Shown here: positions 1-8,087 of the stretch, in pieces
Layout: the number at the start of each line of letters is the position of its first letter
Numbering within the stretch: position 1 is the stretch's first letter
Assembly: GCA_902634075.1 (NCBI GenBank)
Contig: CACPJA010000006.1
Location: 1 to 51,443 of the forward strand
Reading direction: 5' to 3'
Origin: an uncultured Gammaproteobacteria bacterium
Lineage (GTDB): Bacteria > Pseudomonadota > Gammaproteobacteria > Steroidobacterales > UBA11654
DNA length: 51,443 nt
Notes under the pieces: generated by a model
Told to the model about the DNA's origin: nothing
Database searches by the model: none
The model's input: the letters and a program-made list of their open reading frames with translations, nothing else
Position numbers and translations under genes: made by a program

Positions 1-111
1 GCACTCGAGGAATTGGTTATGATGGATGAAAAAATTAAAAAACACACAGATGGTCATACAGTTAAAAAAATTATCATCGTTCCAAAAAAGTTAGTTAATA
101 TCGTTATTTAA
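1..111 (+). CDS. leuS: Leucyl-tRNA synthetase, C-terminal end (partial)
   Basis: Only the last 36 codons are in the window; the gene starts upstream. The visible tail has the beta-rich C-terminal signature of class Ia leucyl-tRNA synthetase (VKKIIIVPKKLVN before the stop), like the extreme C-terminus of E. coli LeuS that contacts the tRNA elbow. The TAA stop shares one base with the ATG of lptE, so the two are almost certainly co-transcribed, which is the usual gammaproteobacterial leuS-lptE order. The short length limits certainty, but the neighbour makes the call strong. Confidence 0.85.
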   Translation, partial: ALEELVMMDEKIKKHTDGHTVKKIIIVPKKLVNIVI

Positions 112-596
112 TGAAAACATTAAAACAACTAACCTGTTTGATTGGCTTCTTGATATTAAGCTCATGTGGGTTTGAGCTTCAAAACACGGGCAATCTCAAT
201 GAAAAAATTGACTCGGTCTATATTCAGACAGTAGACCCTTATTCATCGTTCTTCAGAAGCATCAAAGATTCTTTGAGGAATAACGGGGTAATAATTTCGG
301 ATAAAAGAGATGAGGCATCCTACATCCTGATTATAAAAGAAGACATATCCAGTGACAGAATATTAAGCATTTCCGCTACAAATACTCCTATGGAATATGA
401 AATAGCCTACCAAGTTGTATGGTCTTTATTTAAAGGGAATCAAGAGATCATCTCTGATACAAAACATATTGAAACACAAGATTATAGCTTTGATCAGAAC
501 AGGTTATTGGGCAAACGAAAAGAGGCAGAATACTTAAATGATTCTCTTGCTATAAAAATAAGCAATGGTGTTTTGTTAAAGTTGGGTAGTATTTAA
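111..596 (+). CDS. lptE: LPS-assembly lipoprotein LptE
   Basis: 161 residues. An N-terminal lipoprotein signal has hydrophobic residues about 8-18 and the lipobox LSSC, so Cys19 would be acylated; 'CGFEL' after the cleavage site is typical of LptE (RlpB). LptE plugs the LptD barrel in the outer membrane and helps deliver lipopolysaccharide to the cell surface. Sequence is weakly conserved in this family, so the call rests on the lipobox, the size and the position directly after leuS (1-base overlap). holA, the usual next gene, is displaced about 5.6 kb downstream by other genes. Confidence 0.85.
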   Translation: MKTLKQLTCLIGFLILSSCGFELQNTGNLNEKIDSVYIQTVDPYSSFFRSIKDSLRNNGVIISDKRDEASYILIIKEDISSDRILSISATNTPMEYEIAYQVVWSLFKGNQEIISDTKHIETQDYSFDQNRLLGKRKEAEYLNDSLAIKISNGVLLKLGSI

Positions 597-598
597 TT

Positions 599-1177
599 AT
601 GGCAACACTTCATTTTACATATTCAACGATGAACGCAGGCAAGTCCACAGCTCTTTTGCAGTCCAATCATGGCTATAAGGAACGAGGGATGAACACCATG
701 ATTTTTACCTCCTCAAAAGACGATCGCTATGGGGATTCAGAGATTGTTTCTCGAATTGGTCTTCGAGCTGATGCTGAAACTTTTACAGAATCAGATAATT
801 TATTCAAAATCGTTAAAGCACATCATGCTAAGCAAACCTTAAATTGTGTCTTAATCGATGAAGCCCAATTTCTCACTAAGAACCAGGTTATTGAGCTTGG
901 ACAGATTGTCGATCAATTAAAGATTACTGTTATGGCATATGGGATTAGGACAGATTTTCAGGGGGAGTTATTTGATGGTAGTAAATACCTCTTGGCTTGG
1001 GCAGATCGATTAAAAGAATTAAGAGCTGTATGCCACTGCGGAAAGAAAGCCACAATGATTGTAAGAGTCAATGACGATGGTGAAATACTCCGAGAGGGTG
1101 AACAAATTGATATTGGCGGTAATGAAAAATACCTTTCCTTATGCAGAAAACATTTTTATTCGGGAACAATAGAGTAG
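599..1177 (+). CDS. tdk: Thymidine kinase
   Basis: 192 residues, the usual size of type II thymidine kinase, which phosphorylates thymidine to dTMP in nucleoside salvage. The P-loop is near the N-terminus (MNAGKST, about residues 11-17), followed by the Walker B-like LIDEAQFL (about 85-92) and a zinc-binding lasso domain with the CHC pair near residue 145 and a late Cys (LCRKHF). It follows lptE by two bases. It converges with a NupC-type nucleoside transporter, so uptake and phosphorylation of nucleosides sit side by side. Confidence 0.96.
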   Translation: MATLHFTYSTMNAGKSTALLQSNHGYKERGMNTMIFTSSKDDRYGDSEIVSRIGLRADAETFTESDNLFKIVKAHHAKQTLNCVLIDEAQFLTKNQVIELGQIVDQLKITVMAYGIRTDFQGELFDGSKYLLAWADRLKELRAVCHCGKKATMIVRVNDDGEILREGEQIDIGGNEKYLSLCRKHFYSGTIE

Positions 1178-1181
1178 CAAT

Positions 1182-2435
1182 CTAAGAGATAACCCCAACA
1201 ACTAAACCAGTAAAACAAGAAGCCAATGTAGCTCCAATTAGAGCTTTGCCACTAACTGCTATAAGATCATCTTTTCTTTCAGGAATCATCGTTCCTATAC
1301 CACTTAGCAATATCCCAACACTGGATAAGTTGGCAAATCCACATAATCCATAAAGCATGATGAGACGACTTTTCTCAGAGAGTTGACTGGCATCAATAGC
1401 AGCTAAGTTAACATAAGCCACAAATTCATTGAGAATTGTTTTGACCCCTAATAAGGATCCAGCCAACTGAGCTTCTGCCCATGGAATCCCCATGCACCAG
1501 GCAATGGGAGCAAAGATCCAACCAGCCATTCTTTCCAAAGTAATAGCCTCTCCGTCAACGAAAGGCAGTGCTGCTAAGCCAAAATTAACAAGGGTAACTA
1601 GTGCTATTAAGACCAGTAAAAGGGCTGCAATGTTTAGGGTAATATTTAGACCATCTTGAGTTCCTCGAGTCAATGCATCCATGGTGCTCTTATAAAGACT
1701 GGATTCTTCAATTTGACTCTGATCTTCAGTTTTTTGATTGCTCGGCATCATGATATTAGCGTACATAATTGCTGCTGGAACAGAGATAATCGAAGCGGTC
1801 AGAAAGTGTCCAATCAAAGATGTTCCATACAGGTCATTAAGCATGGTTGTATACACCACCATAACCCCGCCTGAGATAGTGGACATTCCCACAGTCATGA
1901 GTGTCAGTAATTCATGTCTCGACATTTGTTTGAGGTAGGGCTTAATCAGTAAAGGCGCCTCTACTTGTCCGAAAATAATATTTGCTGTTGCACTTAGTCC
2001 AACGGGACCACCTACATTTAAAGGTTTTTTGAAAAGACTCGAGATTAACTTAATAACGATAGGCAAAACCCGCCAATGCCAGAAGATTGCTGATAGAGCA
2101 GAGACCACGATAATGAGCATCAATCCTGAAAATATAAATATATTTGCACTTGCTGGATTTACAACCTCAAAGGGCTTTGGAGCACCATCCGCTAGATAAC
2201 CAAAGACAAAACCAGTTCCTTGATCCGTCGCAGATTTAAGAGCCAAAACACCTTGAGACAATGATTCAAAAAAGGAGGCGACTGGAGGAACTTTAATTAA
2301 AAGGATAGCCAGCAAGAATTGCAAAACAATTGCATTTGCAAGATAGAATAAATTTATCTTCTTCGTGTTTGATGAGAAGAGAACACCCAAAAGAAGAAGA
2401 ATAAATCCGCCTAAAACTGTTTGTGCATATTCCAT
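1182..2435 (-). CDS. NupC-family concentrative nucleoside transporter
   Basis: 417 residues with the multi-helix layout of the CNT/NupC family, which imports nucleosides with H+ or Na+ across the inner membrane. The family core is visible: a VGLSATANIIFGQVEAPLL-type segment around residue 150, MTVGMSTISGGVM around 180, and the C-terminal half with GVKTILNEFVAY and LCGFANLSSVGI. It is last in a reverse-strand group hisI, 2OG oxygenase, nupC, and converges with tdk four bases away. The exact nucleoside and coupling ion cannot be told from sequence. Confidence 0.92.
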   Translation of the reverse strand: MEYAQTVLGGFILLLLGVLFSSNTKKINLFYLANAIVLQFLLAILLIKVPPVASFFESLSQGVLALKSATDQGTGFVFGYLADGAPKPFEVVNPASANIFIFSGLMLIIVVSALSAIFWHWRVLPIVIKLISSLFKKPLNVGGPVGLSATANIIFGQVEAPLLIKPYLKQMSRHELLTLMTVGMSTISGGVMVVYTTMLNDLYGTSLIGHFLTASIISVPAAIMYANIMMPSNQKTEDQSQIEESSLYKSTMDALTRGTQDGLNITLNIAALLLVLIALVTLVNFGLAALPFVDGEAITLERMAGWIFAPIAWCMGIPWAEAQLAGSLLGVKTILNEFVAYVNLAAIDASQLSEKSRLIMLYGLCGFANLSSVGILLSGIGTMIPERKDDLIAVSGKALIGATLASCFTGLVVGVIS

Positions 2436-2448
2436 GATGTTATTAAGT

Positions 2449-3375
2449 TTACAATAGTTTTATTTCATATAGTCGTTGTTGAAGAAAATCATCAGCCATA
2501 ATCCCTTCTGGATAGAGATCCGGATGATCATCATCTATGCATGAGGGTAGTGTTTCAATGAGCCAATCAGGATTCGGATGTAAAAAGAAAGGGATGGAAT
2601 ATCTTGATGAACCTTTAACAGCATCGGATGGAGTCGTCACCCGGTGTAAAACTGAGGGCAAACGATTGTTAGTGAATCTTTCTAGCATATCACCCACATT
2701 ACAGACCACCGTGCTCTGAGGTGTATCTATTGGGTACCAGTTGTCATCAACCAAGATTTCTAAACCAGGTTTATTTCCTCCAATAAGCAATGTGATAAGG
2801 TTAATATCGCCGTGAGCACCTGATCTTTCTCCTATATCCTCATCTACTGGAGGATAATGTATAGTTCTTAGTACACTATTGCCTTCGTTAATATGCGATT
2901 CAAAGTAATCATTCTCTAGCCCTAAATAAATAGCTATTGCTTGCATGAGTTGCTGCCCAAAACTATCAAAAGCATCAAAAAGCTCAGTGATTGTTTTTTT
3001 AAATTCAGGAACTTCTTCAGCAACTATATTTTCAAACATATATTTTGTGTAGAGGTGGTCATTTGGGAGATACCTACCTGTTTGCCAAAACTCCTTTAGA
3101 TCTGCGTGCTTAGCACCTTTTGCCGTTTCAATCCTATAAGGTGTATAACCTCTTGCTCCACCAATATCCTTAATAAAGTATTTCATTTTGATGTCTTGTG
3201 ATAAGGCAAAGAATTCTTCAAACATATCGATTGAATCAGACACCATTTGCTCAGGTATCGGGTGATCTTGTATCCCACAAAATCCAGTGTTTTTATGATT
3301 CTTTCCCAATTGATTTGCAAAGGCTTCTGGATCTTTATCCCAGAGTTCATAACTGATTGTATCGACTATGCTCAT
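2449..3375 (-). CDS. Isopenicillin-N-synthase-like 2OG/Fe(II) oxygenase
   Basis: 308 residues. The N-terminal DIOX_N-like region (NTGFCGIQDHPI about residue 30, then a helix with MFEEFFALSQDIKMKYF) is followed by the double-stranded beta-helix core. Iron ligands are visible as HGD (SGAHGDINLITLL, about residue 185) and a distal His (LHRV), with RYSIPFF as the 2-oxoglutarate-binding R-x-S motif. The family oxidises small molecules; the substrate is unknown. It lies end to end with hisI upstream and nupC downstream on the same strand. Fungal thymine hydroxylases belong to this superfamily, so a nucleoside or base substrate is possible, but that is context only. Confidence 0.85.
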   Translation of the reverse strand: MSIVDTISYELWDKDPEAFANQLGKNHKNTGFCGIQDHPIPEQMVSDSIDMFEEFFALSQDIKMKYFIKDIGGARGYTPYRIETAKGAKHADLKEFWQTGRYLPNDHLYTKYMFENIVAEEVPEFKKTITELFDAFDSFGQQLMQAIAIYLGLENDYFESHINEGNSVLRTIHYPPVDEDIGERSGAHGDINLITLLIGGNKPGLEILVDDNWYPIDTPQSTVVCNVGDMLERFTNNRLPSVLHRVTTPSDAVKGSSRYSIPFFLHPNPDWLIETLPSCIDDDHPDLYPEGIMADDFLQQRLYEIKLL

Positions 3376-3831
3376 TTATAACTTTGTTGGGTTTGGTTCT
3401 TCGCCATAAACAGCCTCTGGGTCAAATACTTTATCTGTGTCTGTAAATAATAAACCAGCCTTGCCGTCTGAGTATTCTATTTTTCTATAAAAACAGCTTC
3501 TATACCCCACATGACAACTCGCACCTCCAAGCACTTGGACCTTAGCCCATAATGCATCTTGGTCATCATCGATCAATAGTTCTTTGACATTTTGGAAAAA
3601 TCCACTTGTTGCTCCCTTGTGCCACAAAACCTGTCTGCTTCTACTGAAATAATGCATTTGTCCTGTTGCCAGAGTCTTCTTCAATGCTTCCACGTTCATG
3701 TAACCGTGCATGAGAAGTTCTCCAGTATCAATATCAGTTGTTACCACTGGAATTAATCCTGAGGAATCAAATTTAGGTGCTAATTCGAATCCTTCTTCAA
3801 CCTGTTCTATGCTTGTTCTTTTAGAAAACAT
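3376..3831 (-). CDS. hisI: Phosphoribosyl-AMP cyclohydrolase
   Basis: 151 residues, a stand-alone PRA-CH domain without the HisE pyrophosphohydrolase. HisI opens the purine ring of phosphoribosyl-AMP in histidine synthesis. Family marks: MHGYMNVEAL, YFSRSRQVLWHKGATSG, the metal-binding DDDQDALWAKV, and the zinc cysteines in GGASCHVGYRSCFYR. Other his genes are not in the window. The stop codon directly abuts the start of the 2OG oxygenase, so the two are probably co-transcribed. It diverges from cysS across 82 bases. Confidence 0.95.
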   Translation of the reverse strand: MFSKRTSIEQVEEGFELAPKFDSSGLIPVVTTDIDTGELLMHGYMNVEALKKTLATGQMHYFSRSRQVLWHKGATSGFFQNVKELLIDDDQDALWAKVQVLGGASCHVGYRSCFYRKIEYSDGKAGLLFTDTDKVFDPEAVYGEEPNPTKL

Positions 3832-3913
3832 GTTTTTTATATTTACGATGAACCTCGGAATCTTATTGAAACATTAGGTATTATAACTTTCATAAATGCA
3901 ATAAAAACAATAA

Positions 3914-5272
3914 ATGAAGATCAGGCTTTATAATTCAAAGACTAAAAAGAAGGAGTTGTTTGTTCCAATCGACTCTAACAAGGTAACCATGTATGTTTGT
4001 GGGATCACAGCATATAGTTTTCCCCATATTGGTAATGCCAGAGGGCCAGTTGTTTTTGATGTTCTTGCTAAACTCTTGAGAAGAGAATATGAGCTGACAT
4101 ATGTAAGAAATATTACCGATCTTGATGACAAAATTTATGAGGCGGCGCAAAAAGAGGATGTCAAGATATCCGAGATTACTCAGCGGTATACAAAAATTTA
4201 TCAAGAAGATATGACAACACTTGGTGTTGAAGAACCGGATCTAGAGCCATTGGCAACACAGCATATTCAGGAAATGATCGAGATGGTCACTGTGTTAACA
4301 GATAAAGGTCATGCCTATGAGAATCAAGGACATGTTTTTTTTAATATAGATACGTTCCCAGATTATGGTTTCTTATCAAATCGAACAGAAGAGGAGCAGA
4401 TTTCTGGAGCCCGAGTGCAGCCCTCTGAAATCAAAAAAAATCAAAGAGACTTTGTCCTATGGAAGCCTTCCTCTGGAGATATTCCTGGTTGGGATAGTCC
4501 ATGGGGCTTTGGAAGACCTGGATGGCATCTTGAATGTTCTGCAATGGCTAAAAAATATCTGGGGGAGACTCTAGATATCCATGGGGGCGGGAGTGATCTT
4601 TTATTCCCTCATCATGAAAATGAGTGTGCTCAGAGCATCTGTTCACATTCTGGCCAACCCTTAGCAAACTATTGGGTTCATAACGGTATGATTGATTTTG
4701 ATAATGTAAAGATGTCCAAATCAGAGGGAAATCTTTTGCTTATTCGTGACCTATTACAAAAGGTTAGACCTGAGGTCATTCGAATAGCATTCTTAACAAC
4801 ACATTATCGTAAACCCATCAATTGGAACGATGCACTAATTGGTGATTCAGAGAAAAAGCTTGATCGACTATATGGATCAATCAGAAAGTTGGGACAAATA
4901 TTACCAGGCGACCCTTCTCAAGACGTTATCAATGCGATTTCAGATGATCTCAATACACCTAAGGCCTTGAGTGAACTCTTTGCTCTTGTAAAAAGCATCA
5001 ACAACGCAAAAACTGATAAAGAAGCTAAGGATCTTGGCTCAGTTCTCATTGGTTCTGCAAATTTATTAGGCTTGATGAATCAAGATGCTGAAAAGTGGTT
5101 TGATTCAGACGCTGATGTGGATGGAGTATTAATTGAACAAATGTTAAAGGATAGAGAAGCAGCTAGATTGAATAAAGATTTTGAGAAGGCAGATGAGATC
5201 AGGAAGAAGATAGAATCACTTGGGGTATCTATTGAGGACGCACCTGAAGGTCCTCTTTGGAAAAAATTATAA
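3914..5272 (+). CDS. cysS: Cysteinyl-tRNA synthetase
   Basis: 452 residues, near the usual length of about 460. Class I synthetase marks: zinc Cys in [18 protein letters not shown] with the HIGH-type PHIGNA, further zinc ligands [10 protein letters not shown] and HHENECAQS, and KMSKSEGN at about residue 265. It charges tRNA-Cys with cysteine in the cytoplasm. The C-terminal helical DALR-like part is complete. No clear ribosome-binding site precedes the ATG (AAAACAATAAATG). It is the first gene of a forward run that continues into sufE four bases later. Confidence 0.97.
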   Translation: MKIRLYNSKTKKKELFVPIDSNKVTMYVCGITAYSFPHIGNARGPVVFDVLAKLLRREYELTYVRNITDLDDKIYEAAQKEDVKISEITQRYTKIYQEDMTTLGVEEPDLEPLATQHIQEMIEMVTVLTDKGHAYENQGHVFFNIDTFPDYGFLSNRTEEEQISGARVQPSEIKKNQRDFVLWKPSSGDIPGWDSPWGFGRPGWHLECSAMAKKYLGETLDIHGGGSDLLFPHHENECAQSICSHSGQPLANYWVHNGMIDFDNVKMSKSEGNLLLIRDLLQKVRPEVIRIAFLTTHYRKPINWNDALIGDSEKKLDRLYGSIRKLGQILPGDPSQDVINAISDDLNTPKALSELFALVKSINNAKTDKEAKDLGSVLIGSANLLGLMNQDAEKWFDSDADVDGVLIEQMLKDREAARLNKDFEKADEIRKKIESLGVSIEDAPEGPLWKKL

Positions 5273-5276
5273 AAAG

Positions 5277-5690
5277 ATGGAATCACTTGAAAAAATTCAG
5301 CATTCAATATCTGGTGAATTTGAGATCTTTGATACTTGGATGGAAAAATATGAGCACATCATTGATCTAGGTAAACAGTTGGAAGTTTTTCCAGAAGAAC
5401 AGATGATCGAAGATAATAAAGTTCATGGTTGTCAATCAAGCGTTTGGTTTGTGACATCGTTAGAAGATGGTTTGTTCCGATGTAAGGCAACTAGCGACTC
5501 AGCAATCGTTTCGGGACTCATCGCGCTATTAATGAGAATATATAATAATCAAAAGCCATCGGAAATTCTTGCGACAGAACCAGAGTTCATTTCAATGATT
5601 GGTTTGGATGAGCATCTAAGCCCAACAAGAAATAATGGTTTGAATGTAATGATTCAGAGGATTAAAAAAGATGCTGCGTCAATGCTTTAA
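5277..5690 (+). CDS. sufE: SufE-like cysteine desulfuration protein
   Basis: 137 residues from the chosen ATG (MESLEKIQ); a longer reading frame overlaps cysS and does not look like SufE. SufE takes persulfide sulfur from the desulfurase SufS/CsdA for Fe-S cluster assembly. The acceptor Cys is in VHGCQSSVW at about residue 46 of this start, and the second half has the family's ATSDSAIVSGLIALLMRIYN and LSPTRNNGL segments. The rest of the suf operon is not here, so it is either a detached sufE or a CsdE-like protein. Confidence 0.9.
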   Translation: MESLEKIQHSISGEFEIFDTWMEKYEHIIDLGKQLEVFPEEQMIEDNKVHGCQSSVWFVTSLEDGLFRCKATSDSAIVSGLIALLMRIYNNQKPSEILATEPEFISMIGLDEHLSPTRNNGLNVMIQRIKKDAASML

Positions 5691-5715
5691 CAGGACAATA
5701 GAGGGATAATTCTTT

Positions 5716-5949
5716 ATGAAATTTTTGATAGGCTTATATCGTAGATATATCTCTCCCTTACTAAAGCCAAATTGTCGATTCCAACCCACTTGTTCTGAAT
5801 ATGCCTTAGAATGCATTGATCGCTTTGGCTCTGTTAAAGGCACTTACCTCACCATATTGAGGATCTTGAGATGTAATCCTTTGTTCAAGCATGGGTATGA
5901 CCCAGTTCCAAAAGAGTTTAATTTTTTTCACTACCCGAAGGACCTTTGA
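5716..5949 (+). CDS. yidD: Membrane protein insertion efficiency factor YidD
   Basis: 77 residues with the full YidD signature: [47 protein letters not shown]. YidD is a small membrane-associated protein thought to help YidC insert membrane proteins. It normally sits between rnpA and yidC near the replication origin; here it is between sufE and a Trm112-like gene, so it has moved or been separated from that cluster. Confidence 0.95.
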   Translation: MKFLIGLYRRYISPLLKPNCRFQPTCSEYALECIDRFGSVKGTYLTILRILRCNPLFKHGYDPVPKEFNFFHYPKDL

Positions 5950-5952
5950 TCA

Positions 5953-6207
5953 ATGAATGATAAATTTATTCAACTTCTTCGTTGTCCAAACACTGGTGAG
6001 GAATTAAAATTGTATGTGGTTAACGATACTTTTAATGAGGAAAAAGAAACAACTGATAAAGGCCTGCAAATGATCAAAGAAGAGTGCTTGAAAAATGATT
6101 TAACTGAGGTCCTATTCAATACCAGTATTAGTTTTATCTACCCCATCATTGATGAAATTCCAATGTTGGATCCCTCTAAAGCTTATTCAATAAAGGCTAC
6201 TAATTAA
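5953..6207 (+). CDS. Trm112-like (YcaR/UPF0434) protein
   Basis: 84 residues, longer than the roughly 60 of YcaR. The start LLRCPNTGEELKL and the end YPIIDEIPMLDP match the two conserved halves of the Trm112-like fold. A charged insert of about 25 residues lies between them. The usual CPxC zinc pair is reduced to one Cys (CPNT), so classical zinc binding is doubtful. Its stop overlaps the start of holA by one base. The function of bacterial members is not well defined. Confidence 0.75.
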   Translation: MNDKFIQLLRCPNTGEELKLYVVNDTFNEEKETTDKGLQMIKEECLKNDLTEVLFNTSISFIYPIIDEIPMLDPSKAYSIKATN

Positions 6208-7220
6208 TGCAACTGGATAATGGCGAATTAGACAGGCATCTTAAGGCAGGACTAGGTCAAATCTATTTTATTCATGGTGCTGAGGATCTACTGATTATAG
6301 AGAGCCTTGATAAACTTAGAGTTGCAGCTCATAAAAACGGTTATGAGGATAAGTCCAGATTTAATATAAGCGGTCGATTTAATTGGGATCATGTGTTTAG
6401 CGATATAAAAACCCAATCACTGTTTGCCGAAAAAAAGTTAATAGAACTCCATATTCCTAAGTCGAGACCTGGCAAACAAGGCTCGGACGCTTTGATTGGG
6501 CTTTTAGATGATATTTCTGATGATCATCTCTTAATAGTTATATGTGGGAAATTGGAAAAAGATATCAAACGCACAAAATGGGTTCAGAGTTTAAGTAAAA
6601 AGGCAGTGAGTATTGAATGTAAAAAGATTTATCCATCCCAAATGCCGACTTGGATTAAATCTAGGTTAAGAGACATAGGCTTATCCATTGATCGAGAAGC
6701 ATTGGAAATGTTTGTTGCACTTACAGAAGGTAATCTTTTTGTTGCCATGCAGTCTATCGATCGCCTTGGCTTAATGGAAGTTACTAATAATGTGAGCATG
6801 CAAGATATTAATGATTGCGTTGCAGATGGCGCTCATTTCGATCTTTTTCAACTCACGGATGCAGCCATTATGAGGAAACCGTCTCGTGTCTTGAGAATTT
6901 ATAACCGATTGCAAAAAGAGGGGATGTTACCCTATGAATTAATGAGAGTTGTAAATTGGGAAATCAAGAATCTCAGTGATTTAATGGTGGATATTGGAGA
7001 TGGTATTCCAATCAATAAGGCAATGAAGAACGCTAGGATTTGGTCCAGTAAGCAAAAGATTATAGGTTCTTTTTTGCAGTCAACAAGCCCAAATCAGATG
7101 GAGGGTATTTTGGAACAGGCCTGCGAGGTAGATAAGGTTATCAAAGGAATCAACAAAGGTAACCCCTGGGATGAAATCGGACAATTGTTATTTATGTTTT
7201 CCACTGAGGCAACTAGTTAA
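6207..7220 (+). CDS. holA: DNA polymerase III delta subunit
   Basis: 337 residues, the normal HolA size. HolA is the wrench subunit of the clamp loader that opens the beta sliding clamp. Typical features: the opening YFIHGAEDLLIIESLDKLR, the SLFAEKKLIEL segment with the beta-contacting loop near residue 75, and the C-terminal collar domain with ALTEGNLFVAMQSIDRL (about 170-186). Start and stop overlap the neighbours by one base each (TAATG), so it is in one operon with the Trm112-like gene and rsfS. nadD, often found between holA and rsfS, is missing here. Confidence 0.93.
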   Translation: MQLDNGELDRHLKAGLGQIYFIHGAEDLLIIESLDKLRVAAHKNGYEDKSRFNISGRFNWDHVFSDIKTQSLFAEKKLIELHIPKSRPGKQGSDALIGLLDDISDDHLLIVICGKLEKDIKRTKWVQSLSKKAVSIECKKIYPSQMPTWIKSRLRDIGLSIDREALEMFVALTEGNLFVAMQSIDRLGLMEVTNNVSMQDINDCVADGAHFDLFQLTDAAIMRKPSRVLRIYNRLQKEGMLPYELMRVVNWEIKNLSDLMVDIGDGIPINKAMKNARIWSSKQKIIGSFLQSTSPNQMEGILEQACEVDKVIKGINKGNPWDEIGQLLFMFSTEATS

Positions 7221-7552
7221 TGATTAGCCCTGACTTATTAGCCATGTCTATTGGAGTTCTTGAAGACATGAAAGCTAAAGCAATTAACAAAATTAATGTT
7301 TCTGAGTTAACCTCAATTAGTGATCATATGATCTTTTGTACAGGGACATCGAGCCGACATGCTCGATCAATTGTCGATAAATTAAGTGAAAAGGTCAAAG
7401 AGGAAAACCATCAAGTATTAGGCATCGAGGGTTACGATTCCGGGCAATGGATTCTGATTGATCTTGGAGTTATTATCGTCCATGTTATGCTTGCTGATGT
7501 CAGATCGTTTTATAAATTAGATGATCTTTGGAGTGTCGGCACCAGTGAATAA
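7220..7552 (+). CDS. rsfS: Ribosomal silencing factor RsfS
   Basis: 110 residues of the RsfS/Iojap family, which binds ribosomal protein uL14 and blocks subunit joining when nutrients are scarce. Marks: DMKAKAINKINVSELTSISDHMIFCTGTSSRHARSI in parts, GYDSGQWILIDLG and VIVHVMLADVRSFYKLDDLW. The start overlaps the holA stop; rlmH follows three bases later, the standard rsfS-rlmH pair. Confidence 0.95.
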   Translation: MISPDLLAMSIGVLEDMKAKAINKINVSELTSISDHMIFCTGTSSRHARSIVDKLSEKVKEENHQVLGIEGYDSGQWILIDLGVIIVHVMLADVRSFYKLDDLWSVGTSE

Positions 7553-7555
7553 CTT

Positions 7556-8023
7556 ATGAACATTAAGATTATTTCGATTGCTTCAAAAAAAACAGAATAT
7601 GAATCTATAATTTCTGATTATCTTGGAAGGCTACCCAAACAAATTACAAGCGAACATATAAAAATTCCTATTGTTAGAAGAACAAAAAAACAATCGATTA
7701 ATCAAATCATAGAAGCAGAGGGTAAAAACTTCTTAGAAAAGATAGCAGACAGGGAAACTTTAATAGTTCTAGATCAGAGAGGAAGGTCAATTTCGACGAA
7801 TGAATTCTCAAACTGGATGCAAGATTGGCTTGATAACGCAATTGATCCTATTTTTGGTATTGGTGGTCCAGATGGGTTTTCAGAATCGGTTTTAAATAGA
7901 GCTAACAAAATTCTTTCGTTGTCATCGATGACCCTTCCACACAGCCTTGTGCCAGTTATTCTTGCTGAGCAGTTATATCGGTCCTGGAGCATATTAAACC
8001 ATTTACCCTATCATCGATCCTGA
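7556..8023 (+). CDS. rlmH: 23S rRNA (pseudouridine1915-N3)-methyltransferase RlmH
   Basis: 155 residues, the exact usual size of this SPOUT methyltransferase, which methylates pseudouridine 1915 of 23S rRNA from S-adenosylmethionine. The knot motifs are present: LIVLDQRGRSISTNEF, FGIGGPDGFSE and the C-terminal LSSMTLPHSLVPVILAEQLYRSW with YHRS at the end. The mrdA/rodA genes that commonly follow are absent; a new transcription unit starts after a 64-base gap. Confidence 0.97.
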   Translation: MNIKIISIASKKTEYESIISDYLGRLPKQITSEHIKIPIVRRTKKQSINQIIEAEGKNFLEKIADRETLIVLDQRGRSISTNEFSNWMQDWLDNAIDPIFGIGGPDGFSESVLNRANKILSLSSMTLPHSLVPVILAEQLYRSWSILNHLPYHRS

Positions 8024-8045
8024 ATTCATCATAGATTCACATTTA

Positions 8046-8074
8046 TTGACTACAATTAGACTCTAAAATAGATA
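8046..8074 (+). promoter_or_regulatory. Possible sigma70 promoter before the yhdP-nitrilase-tldD unit
   Basis: A TTGACT hexamer at 8046-8051 lies 17 bases before TAGATA at 8069-8074, in the short gap after rlmH. The -35 is good and the -10 is poor, so this is a suggestion only. Confidence 0.3.
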
Positions 8075-8087
8075 TTATTTGATATTG

